From an uncultured Pelagibacteraceae bacterium (lineage in GTDB: Bacteria; Pseudomonadota; Alphaproteobacteria; Pelagibacterales; Pelagibacteraceae), in contig CACMIH010000001.1 in the NCBI GenBank assembly GCA_902613755.1, positions 1 through 64,000 of the forward strand: a DNA stretch of 64,000 nucleotides, written 5' to 3'. Of the stretch, positions 57,693-64,000 are shown piece by piece. Position 1 is the stretch's first letter; every line of letters starts with the position of its first letter. Under the pieces are notes generated by a model. The model did no database searches and was not told the DNA's origin. It saw only the letters and a list, made by a program, of their open reading frames with translations. Position numbers and translations under genes: made by a program.

Positions 57693-59099
57693 ATGTCATT
57701 TTTTAGAGTAAAGTACTTAAGTTTCTTTTTTATATTGATATCTATCTTTTCTTTTTTTAATATTATTTACTCATATTATTTTAATTTATATCTAAATCTA
57801 AATACTTATTATTTTAGCTTAATTATTTCTGCAGTGATTGGAATAATTTTTTACAAAATTAAAACTGATTATAAAAAACCCTCAATATTTGAAAAAATAC
57901 TAACCATTTTATTGGGATATCTTTTAATGCCTTTAATTTTATCGATACCTTTTTATTTAAGTATTTATAACTTAACTTTCTTAAATTCTTTATTTGAAGC
58001 TGTATCAGGATTTACTTCAACAGGTTTTACTGTCTTTGAAAATATAAAACATATTGATCAAGGCTTAATTTTGTGGAGATCTTCTATTCAATGGATTGGA
58101 GGTTTATATTTTTTATATTCTATTATTTTTTTAATTGATATTTATGATGAAAGTTTAAAAAAAACTTTAACTAATTTTTTATCATTTAATTCTACTGAGG
58201 TATTAAAGCAATCAATAAAAATACTTTTACTTTATTCAGGGCTAACTATATCAATTTTTATACTTTTAAATATTCTTGGTATAAGATCATTTAATTCACT
58301 AAATTTAGCAATGACAGTAATTTCATCAGGTGGCTTTCTACCTGTAAATGATCTTTCATCAATTTTAGTAAATGATTTTCAGATAATTATATTTTCTCTT
58401 TTAATGTTAATTTCTTTTTTTAGTATCTTTTTTACATATAATTTAATTTTTCTAAGAAATAAAAATTTAAATTTCTTTTATGAAGACATACATTTATTTT
58501 TATATTTTATTGTAGTTGTAAGTATTTTTTTTGTTTTTTTTAGCTATGATGCTAATTTTACGTATAGCTTTTTATCATTAGTTAGTAGTATTTCAAATAT
58601 AGGTATTTCTCTTGAAGTTGGTCAAACTCATTTAAACTTTATATATATCTTACTAGTTATTATTGGTGGATCCTTTTTTTCAACAAGTTCAGGTTTAAGA
58701 TTTTTAAAAATATATTCTTTGACTAAATATTCTATTAATCAAATTTTATCTTTTAGTAGACCAAAAAATGTATTTATGAATAAACTAGCTTTTTCAAAAA
58801 TTAATTTTGATACAAAAGATATAAATAAATATTTTTTAACAATATTAATTTTTGTTATATCTCTTTTTTCTTTAACTATTTTATTATCTTTATCTGATAT
58901 TCAATTTGAATACTCATTTAAATTAGCTGTATTAACCTTAATGAATACTGTTAATTCATCTGCTTACGGTGTACCTGACTTTGATTTTCAAAATTTGCAC
59001 TTTTTAACCAAATATTTTCTAATATTTTTTATGATTATCGGAAGGGTTGAACTATTATCTTTATTGCTTATTGCTAAAAAATTTCTTTTTAAAAATTAA
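57693..59099 (+). CDS. trkH: Trk potassium transporter TrkH
   Basis: Membrane subunit of the potassium transporter, 468 residues, highly hydrophobic. Selectivity-filter-like loops are visible as AVSGFTSTGFTVFENI, MTVISSGGFLP, SSISNIGISLE and MNTVNSSAYG. The segment LWRSSIQWIGGLYFLY is conserved in TrkH. It works with TrkA encoded just upstream. It is the last gene before tRNA-Arg. Confidence 0.94.
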   Translation: MSFFRVKYLSFFFILISIFSFFNIIYSYYFNLYLNLNTYYFSLIISAVIGIIFYKIKTDYKKPSIFEKILTILLGYLLMPLILSIPFYLSIYNLTFLNSLFEAVSGFTSTGFTVFENIKHIDQGLILWRSSIQWIGGLYFLYSIIFLIDIYDESLKKTLTNFLSFNSTEVLKQSIKILLLYSGLTISIFILLNILGIRSFNSLNLAMTVISSGGFLPVNDLSSILVNDFQIIIFSLLMLISFFSIFFTYNLIFLRNKNLNFFYEDIHLFLYFIVVVSIFFVFFSYDANFTYSFLSLVSSISNIGISLEVGQTHLNFIYILLVIIGGSFFSTSSGLRFLKIYSLTKYSINQILSFSRPKNVFMNKLAFSKINFDTKDINKYFLTILIFVISLFSLTILLSLSDIQFEYSFKLAVLTLMNTVNSSAYGVPDFDFQNLHFLTKYFLIFFMIIGRVELLSLLLIAKKFLFKN

Positions 59100-59127
59100 T
59101 TTAGTATTATATATATCAATAAATTTT

Positions 59128-59204
59128 GCGCCCTTAGCTCAGCTGGATAGAGCATCGGTTTTCTAAACCGAGGGTCGGAGGTTCGAATCCTCCAGGGCGC
59201 GCCA
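59128..59204 (+). tRNA. tRNA-Arg (anticodon TCT)
   Basis: A 77-base cloverleaf. The acceptor GCGCCCT pairs with AGGGCGC, and the D stem is GCTC/GAGC. The anticodon stem TCGGT/ACCGA encloses loop TTTCTAA, with TCT at 59162-59164. The T arm contains GGTTCGAATCC and the CCA end is encoded (59202-59204). It reads AGA, the arginine codon that dominates the genes in this window. Confidence 0.97.
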
Positions 59205-59287
59205 TTTCCTCATTTTTTATTGCTATTATTTGAATATTTATCCTTGACTAGAATTTCTTTAACTTAGGTTTTGTAGATTAATTTTTC

Positions 59288-59316
59288 TTGAAGAGTATTT
59301 TCTTACATGCTTAAAT
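59288..59316 (+). promoter_or_regulatory. Candidate aapJ promoter
   Basis: TTGAAG (59288-59293) and TTAAAT (59311-59316) are spaced 17 bases, each matching four of six consensus positions. Initiation near 59323 would put the tandem dyads (59325-59360) at the extreme 5' end of the mRNA. The remaining 177-base gap between tRNA-Arg and aapJ holds no open frame that looks like a gene. Confidence 0.3.
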
Positions 59317-59324
59317 TAAGAATA

Positions 59325-59360
59325 TTCAAAAGTAATTTTGAATTATTTGTTAACAAATAA
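59325..59360 (+). repeat. Tandem dyads upstream of aapJ
   Basis: Two inverted repeats lie end to end. TTCAAAA (59325-59331) and TTTTGAA (59336-59342) form a 7-bp stem with loop GTAA. Then TTATTTGTTAACAAATAA (59343-59360) is a perfect 18-bp palindrome. A good Shine-Dalgarno sequence, AAGGAAG (59370-59376), and the ATG at 59382 follow. They may be an operator for a dimeric regulator or 5' mRNA hairpins. Confidence 0.5.
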
Positions 59361-59381
59361 AAATAACTAAAAGGAAGAATA

Positions 59382-60422
59382 ATGTTTAAATACTTAAAAC
59401 AATTAACTTCTTTAGTTGCTATGGTAGCTGTGTTGTTTACTTTTACAACAGAGACTATGGCCGCTAAAAAATCTAAAACACTTAAAAACACTCAGAAAAA
59501 GGGTTTTGTAAGATGTGGAGTATCTCAAGGTCTTCCAGGATTTTCTAATGCTGATGCTGCAGGAAATTGGACTGGTGTTGACGTTGACGTATGTAGAGCT
59601 GTTGCTGCTGCAGTACTAGGTGATGCAAACAAAGTTAAGTTTACACCATTAAGTGCTAAAGAAAGATTTACAGCTTTAACTTCTAATGAGATTGATATCT
59701 TGTCAAGAAACACAACTTGGACTCTTTCTAGAGATGCTGACATCGGACTTACTTTCGTAGGAGTAAACTTCTATGATGGTCAAGGTTTTATGGTTAGAAA
59801 AAATTCTGGATATTCATCTGTGAATGATTTCAAAAACGGTATTTCTGCATGTACAAACTTAGGAACAACAACTGAGCTTAACATGAGAGACTTCTTTAAT
59901 TCAAAAGGAATTTCTTATGAGCCAGTAACTTTTGAAAAAGCTGACGAAGTTGTTGCTGCGTATGATGCTGGAAGATGTGATACATATACAACTGATAAAT
60001 CTGGTTTAGCTGCTCAAAGAATTAAATTGAGTTCTCCAGATGACCACATAGTTTTACCTGAAACTATTTCAAAAGAGCCTTTAGGCCCTGTTGTTAGACA
60101 AGGTGATTCTGTATGGGAAGATATCGTAAGATGGTCTCTTAACACTATGATTGAAGCTGAAGAGTATGGTGTTACTTCTGCTAATGCAGACTCTATGAAA
60201 ACTTCAGACAATCCAGCTGTAAAAAGATTGGTTGGTGCTGAAGGTGAATTAGGAGCAGCTTTAGGTTTAGATAATGACTGGAGTTTAAGAATTATCAAAC
60301 AAGTTGGTAACTACGGTGAAAGCTATAAAAGAAATATTGCTGACACTGGAATTCTACCTGACAGAGGTCCAAATGAATTATGGACTAAAGGTGGAATACT
60401 TTATGTTCCACCAGCAAGATAA
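59382..60422 (+). CDS. aapJ: General L-amino acid ABC transporter substrate-binding protein
   Basis: Periplasmic binding protein, 346 residues. The signal peptide (about 1-27, ending TMA) is followed by an SBP_bac_3 domain. GFVRCGVSQGLPGFSN begins the mature domain, then WTGVDVDVCRAVAAAVLGD, the TFVGVNFYDGQGFMVRK strand and GRCDTYTTDKSGLAAQRI. These match AapJ/YhdW proteins with broad amino-acid specificity. It has the best Shine-Dalgarno in the window and less extreme codons, as for a highly expressed gene. A terminator follows before the permease genes. Confidence 0.95.
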   Translation: MFKYLKQLTSLVAMVAVLFTFTTETMAAKKSKTLKNTQKKGFVRCGVSQGLPGFSNADAAGNWTGVDVDVCRAVAAAVLGDANKVKFTPLSAKERFTALTSNEIDILSRNTTWTLSRDADIGLTFVGVNFYDGQGFMVRKNSGYSSVNDFKNGISACTNLGTTTELNMRDFFNSKGISYEPVTFEKADEVVAAYDAGRCDTYTTDKSGLAAQRIKLSSPDDHIVLPETISKEPLGPVVRQGDSVWEDIVRWSLNTMIEAEEYGVTSANADSMKTSDNPAVKRLVGAEGELGAALGLDNDWSLRIIKQVGNYGESYKRNIADTGILPDRGPNELWTKGGILYVPPAR

Positions 60423-60444
60423 TTTATATCTTTAAATAAAACTT

Positions 60445-60477
60445 AAAAAGGGCTAGATTTTTCTAGCCCTTTTTTTT
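60445..60477 (+). terminator. Intrinsic terminator between aapJ and aapQ
   Basis: AGGGCTAGA (60449-60457) pairs perfectly with TCTAGCCCT (60462-60470) around a TTTT loop. The stem is extended by an A-run pairing with the eight-base T-run (60470-60477). It is by far the clearest intrinsic terminator in the window. It lies inside the transporter operon, so it should lower permease and ATPase expression relative to the binding protein. Confidence 0.9.
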
Positions 60478-60494
60478 ATAAGTCTTAAATTATT

Positions 60495-61640
60495 GTGAAT
60501 ATTAAAAAAATATTACCCCAATTACTCACACTTCTAGTTGTAATTCTTATATTTGGTTTTTTTTCATATAACGCACAAGTTAATATGGAGAATAGAGGAA
60601 TTACTTTTGGTTATGGATTTTTATCTCAAGAGTCATCCTTTGATGTACAATTCTCGTTGATTGAATTTGATGGCTCACATTCATATTTTAGAGCTTATCT
60701 AGTAGGATTATTAAACACTATTTTAGTTTCTGTTATCGGAATAATATTTGCAACCATTATTGGAGTTGTTGTTGGAATTGCAAGATTATCAAATAATTAT
60801 TTAATCGAAAGAACAGCTGCAGTTTACGTAGAATTTTTTAGAAATATCCCTTTATTATTACAAATATTTTTTTGGTATTTTGCCGCTTTAAGAGCATTAC
60901 CATTGCCTCAAGATACTGAGCCTATGTTTGGGGTTTTTTTTCTAACAATAAAAGGTTTTTTTGTTCCTGCTTTTGTTTGGAATAATTTAGATATATTTAT
61001 TTATTCAATAATTGCTGCAATAATTTCAATAATTTTCATTAGAATTTATGCAAGAAAAAAACAAGAGAACGAAGGTATTCAAACACCAGTTTTGTCAATT
61101 TCAATAGGGTTATTGTTGATTTTACCAATTTTAAGTTTTTTATTTGGTGGTGTTGATGCTTCAGTTGAAGTGCCTGTGATTAAACAATTATCCCAATCTG
61201 GTTTCACTTATGAAGGAGGAATTAAGTTGCCACCTGAATTAATATCTCTGGCATTAGCTTTATCATTGTATACAGCAACTTTTATTGCCGAATGTGTTAG
61301 AGCAGGTGTTCAAGGTGTTAGTAAAGGACAAAAAGAAGCTGCTGCTTCTATAGGATTAACTCCAAATCAAGTATTAAAACTAGTTGTGATGCCGCAAGCT
61401 TTAAGAATTATAATTCCACCAACTACTAATCAATATTTAAATTTAACAAAAAATTCATCTCTTGCAGCTGCAATTGCATATCCTGATTTAGTTCTTGTAT
61501 TTGCAGGAACTGCTTTAATGCAGACAGGTAGAGCTATAGAAATTGTTTCGATAACAATGTTAACATATTTATCTTTGAGTATATCAATCTCAATATTTAT
61601 GAATTGGTACAATAAAAAAATAGCAATTAAAGAAAAATGA
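60495..61640 (+). CDS. aapQ: General L-amino acid ABC transporter permease AapQ
   Basis: Inner-membrane permease, 381 residues with about eight helices. The cytoplasmic EAA loop reads KEAAASIGLTPNQVLKLVVMPQALRIIIPP with the His/Glu/Gln-family pattern (split here only by description). ERTAAVYVEFFRNIPLLLQIFFW is the conserved helix-loop. The start is GTG at 60495, needed to include the first helix; no Shine-Dalgarno is visible. It pairs with aapM, overlapping by four bases. Confidence 0.94.
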   Translation: MNIKKILPQLLTLLVVILIFGFFSYNAQVNMENRGITFGYGFLSQESSFDVQFSLIEFDGSHSYFRAYLVGLLNTILVSVIGIIFATIIGVVVGIARLSNNYLIERTAAVYVEFFRNIPLLLQIFFWYFAALRALPLPQDTEPMFGVFFLTIKGFFVPAFVWNNLDIFIYSIIAAIISIIFIRIYARKKQENEGIQTPVLSISIGLLLILPILSFLFGGVDASVEVPVIKQLSQSGFTYEGGIKLPPELISLALALSLYTATFIAECVRAGVQGVSKGQKEAAASIGLTPNQVLKLVVMPQALRIIIPPTTNQYLNLTKNSSLAAAIAYPDLVLVFAGTALMQTGRAIEIVSITMLTYLSLSISISIFMNWYNKKIAIKEK

Positions 61641-63082
61641 TGAATAAACTAAATTTTTTACAACCAGATAAAAACAATCTTAATACTTATCTATATACAG
61701 GAGTAATTTTAGTATCACTAAGTATATTTATAGTTTTTTTAAATTCTTTTTTTAATAAAGATATAATTTCTTTTTTACCTGGATCGATTAGTTTCTTTTT
61801 ACCACTAATTTTAGGGTTTATTGGACTTCATTTAATTAGAATTGATTATTCAGGGTTAAAGTTTTTAGATAGAGTAAATAAAAATATTAACACTAACAAT
61901 TTTAATGCTTTTCTATCATTATTAATTGTATTCGTGATTATTAAATCACTCCCACCACTTTTAAGTTGGTTTATTTTGGATGCAAATATTGCTGGAGATT
62001 CAAAGGATGTTTGTACAGGAAGTGGTGCATGTTGGACTTATATTAAAATTTGGTTTAACAGATTTATGTATGGAATGTATCCAAATGCCGAACAGTGGCG
62101 TATTAACTTATCCTTTATAGCTTTAGCTTCTCTAGGTACCATTGGATTTTTTGCTACTGAAAAATTTAAAAAATATTTAACTCTTTATTATGTGGTTGTT
62201 TATCCTGTAATTGCTTTTTTCTTTATTTTCTTTTTTATATCAGGTGGTCCAATATTTTTTGATTTCTCATATGGAATTATTGCAGCTGTAATTTCGGTTA
62301 TAATTGGATTTTTTATTCCATCAAAATTTAAAATGTACTATTTCATTATAGTTCCCATCACACTTTATATATTACTAAAATATGTATTTTTTTATGAAGA
62401 GCTTATTGAACTTGGTAAATTAGAAGCTTTAGAATGGGTAGAAACAGGAGCTTGGGGAGGGTTATCTTTAACTTTCATAGTATCATTTTTTTGTTTGATT
62501 TTCTGTTTTCCTATAGGCTTATTTTTATCTTTAGGCAGAAGGTCTGATTTTCCAGTAATTAAATATTTTTCAATAGGTATGATTGAATTTTGGAGAGGGG
62601 TACCATTAATTACAGTATTATTTATGTCCTCAGTAATGTTTCCAATGTTTTTACCTGAAGATATGTTTATTGATAAATTAGTGCGGGTGATTATTGCAAT
62701 CTCATTATTTGAAGCTGCTTATGTAGCAGAAGTTATTAGAGGTGGTTTGCAAGCATTACCAAGAGGTCAATATGATGCTGCTAAATCCTTAGGAATGGGC
62801 TATTGGAAAATGCATATTTTAGTTATTTTACCTCAGGCACTTAAACTTGTAATACCTGGTATTGCCAATACATTTCTAGCACTTGTAAAAGATACTCCTT
62901 TAATATTTGTTGTGGGACTTTTAGAAATTGTTGGAATGTTAAATCTTGCTAAAACAAACCCAGAGTGGCTAGGTTTTGCTATGGAAGGTTATGTATTTGC
63001 ATCAGTACTATTTTTTATTATTTGCTATGCAATGAGTAAATATAGTTATAATTTAGAACAAAAATATAAAACGGAAAGATAA
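61637..63082 (+). CDS. aapM: General L-amino acid ABC transporter permease AapM
   Basis: Second permease of the transporter, 481 residues and about ten helices. The EAA loop is [20 protein letters not shown] followed by [22 protein letters not shown]. It has a long N-terminal extension compared with simple polar amino-acid permeases, as AapM/YhdY does. The start ATGATG overlaps the aapQ stop; it ends one base into aapP. Confidence 0.94.
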   Translation: MMNKLNFLQPDKNNLNTYLYTGVILVSLSIFIVFLNSFFNKDIISFLPGSISFFLPLILGFIGLHLIRIDYSGLKFLDRVNKNINTNNFNAFLSLLIVFVIIKSLPPLLSWFILDANIAGDSKDVCTGSGACWTYIKIWFNRFMYGMYPNAEQWRINLSFIALASLGTIGFFATEKFKKYLTLYYVVVYPVIAFFFIFFFISGGPIFFDFSYGIIAAVISVIIGFFIPSKFKMYYFIIVPITLYILLKYVFFYEELIELGKLEALEWVETGAWGGLSLTFIVSFFCLIFCFPIGLFLSLGRRSDFPVIKYFSIGMIEFWRGVPLITVLFMSSVMFPMFLPEDMFIDKLVRVIIAISLFEAAYVAEVIRGGLQALPRGQYDAAKSLGMGYWKMHILVILPQALKLVIPGIANTFLALVKDTPLIFVVGLLEIVGMLNLAKTNPEWLGFAMEGYVFASVLFFIICYAMSKYSYNLEQKYKTER

Positions 63083-63816
63083 TGTCAGATAAAATAATAC
63101 AGATTACAGAAATGAATAAGTGGTTTGGTGATTTTCAAGTATTAAAAAATATTAATTTAGAAGTAGAAAAAAATAAAAAAATTGTTGTCTGTGGACCTTC
63201 AGGATCAGGTAAATCAACATTAATTAGATGTATAAACAGACTTGAAGAACATCAACAAGGTTCAATTATAGTAGATGGAAATGAATTAACAGAGGACACT
63301 AAAGACATAGAGAAAATTAGGGCTGAAGTTGGGATGGTATTTCAACAATTTAATTTATTTCCACATCTTTCTATTTTAGATAATTGTACACTAGCGCCAA
63401 TTTGGGTAAAAAAAATGCCAAAAAAAGATGCTGAAGAATTAGCGCTTCAACATTTAGAAAAAGTACAAATTGCAGATCAGGCAAGTAAATATCCTGGTCA
63501 ATTATCAGGAGGTCAGCAACAAAGATGTGCTATTGCTAGAGCATTATGCATGGAGCCAAAAATAATGTTATTTGATGAACCAACATCAGCTCTAGACCCG
63601 GAAATGATCAAAGAAGTTTTAGATGCAATGGTTAATTTAGCAAAAGCAGGTATGACAATGATAGTAGTAACTCATGAGATGGGATTTGCTAAAGAGGTTG
63701 CTGATGAGGTTATTTTTATGGATGAGGGTATGATTGTTGAAAGAGCTGAAACTAAAGAGTTTTTTGCTAACCCAAAGAGCGACAGAACTAAGCTATTTTT
63801 AAGTCAAATCTTGTAA
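63082..63816 (+). CDS. aapP: General L-amino acid ABC transporter ATPase AapP
   Basis: ATPase energising amino-acid uptake, 244 residues. Walker A is [13 protein letters not shown], the Q loop is [11 protein letters not shown], the signature is [15 protein letters not shown], Walker B is [15 protein letters not shown] and the switch His is in VVTHEMGFA. Strong match to the polar amino-acid (GlnQ/AapP) class. It completes aapJQMP. Confidence 0.97.
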   Translation: MSDKIIQITEMNKWFGDFQVLKNINLEVEKNKKIVVCGPSGSGKSTLIRCINRLEEHQQGSIIVDGNELTEDTKDIEKIRAEVGMVFQQFNLFPHLSILDNCTLAPIWVKKMPKKDAEELALQHLEKVQIADQASKYPGQLSGGQQQRCAIARALCMEPKIMLFDEPTSALDPEMIKEVLDAMVNLAKAGMTMIVVTHEMGFAKEVADEVIFMDEGMIVERAETKEFFANPKSDRTKLFLSQIL

Positions 63817-64000
63817 AAATATATAATAATCTAGTTATTATTTAAATTAACTCAATCTAAATATGCTTGATTTGCACTCAACTAATGCTTGACAGTATTT
63901 TGATTTTCCTAAATTTCTTGTAAAAAAAAATAAATTTTTCTATTGCAGTAACATTAATAAATAGGTTGAATGGTGTTTGTAAAATTTAATTAAGAGGGGT
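63817..64000 (+). other. Intergenic region downstream of aapP, 5' signals of the next gene
   Basis: ATAATAA (63823-63829) and TTATTAT (63835-63841) form an all-A-T 7-bp hairpin that could be a weak aapP terminator. Further on, TTGACA (63889-63894) is a perfect -35 hexamer with TAAATT (63910-63915) as a possible -10 at 15-base spacing. The 8-base repeat ATGCTTGA occurs at 63863-63870 and 63885-63892, the second overlapping the -35. The window ends in AAGAGGGGT, which looks like a ribosome binding site, so a gene probably starts just beyond base 64000. Confidence 0.4.

Noticed and set aside
1-64000. CRISPR array, insertion sequence, prophage or toxin-antitoxin system
   Set aside because: Reading through the window shows no spaced direct repeats, transposase or phage genes, and no small paired genes outside conserved operons.

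Overview
The window is very AT-rich (about 30% G+C by eye), almost gap-free and built from long runs of genes that abut or overlap by 1-8 bases. Gene content and order are those of an alphaproteobacterium (nuoA-N with birA-coaX-rnj-DUF1467-proS-lolCD-dnaE; rpsB-tsf-frr-uppS-cdsA-dxr-bamA; trpEGDC-lexA-gltX; eno-ftsB-lipA; ispDF; ntrYX-trkA; aapJQMP). Extreme compaction, AT-rich codons and loss of genes that normally sit at these junctions point to a streamlined marine member of the SAR11 / Pelagibacterales group. This is inferred from sequence character and synteny, not from a database match.

Layout. 1-1572: two divergent surface-polysaccharide genes, a family 2 glycosyltransferase cut by the window edge and a sugar N-formyltransferase-like gene, probably the rim of a variable region ending at tRNA-Asp(GTC) (1601-1677). 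1765-15621: complete 14-gene respiratory complex I operon nuoA-N. 15621-25431: birA, coaX, RNase J, a DUF1467 membrane protein, proS, lolC, lolD and dnaE. 25491-37187: an rpsB leader that can fold as a pseudoknot, then translation factors (rpsB, tsf, frr), isoprenoid and phospholipid genes (uppS, cdsA, dxr) and outer-membrane biogenesis (bamA, skp-like, fabZ, lpxD, lpxA, lpxI, lpxB). 37167-44578, minus strand: ppiD-like foldase, trpEGDC, lexA with two SOS-box-like sites, and gltX. 44635-51086, plus strand: tpiA, secG, pyrG, kdsA, eno, ftsB-like, lipA and a COQ10/RatA-like gene. 51079-53131, minus strand: cinA C-terminal type, pgpA and ispDF. 53157-59099: ntrY, ntrX, trkA and trkH. 59128-59204: tRNA-Arg(TCT). 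59382-63816: general amino-acid ABC transporter aapJQMP, with a strong terminator between the binding-protein gene and the permease genes.

Functionally the window covers energy conservation (complex I), envelope assembly (Lol, Bam, lipid A, Kdo), replication and translation, tryptophan synthesis and uptake of amino acids and potassium. No CRISPR array, prophage, insertion sequence, toxin-antitoxin pair or obvious new enzymatic system was seen. The most noteworthy signals are regulatory: the rpsB leader, tandem dyads upstream of aapJ, the aapJ/aapQ terminator, the lexA operator pair, a G+C-rich and possibly leaderless pyrG start, and a stripped-down NtrYX pair. A second theme is the set of usual neighbours missing at otherwise conserved junctions (pyrH, rseP, moaC/moeA, pdhABC/lpd, dusB-ntrBC).
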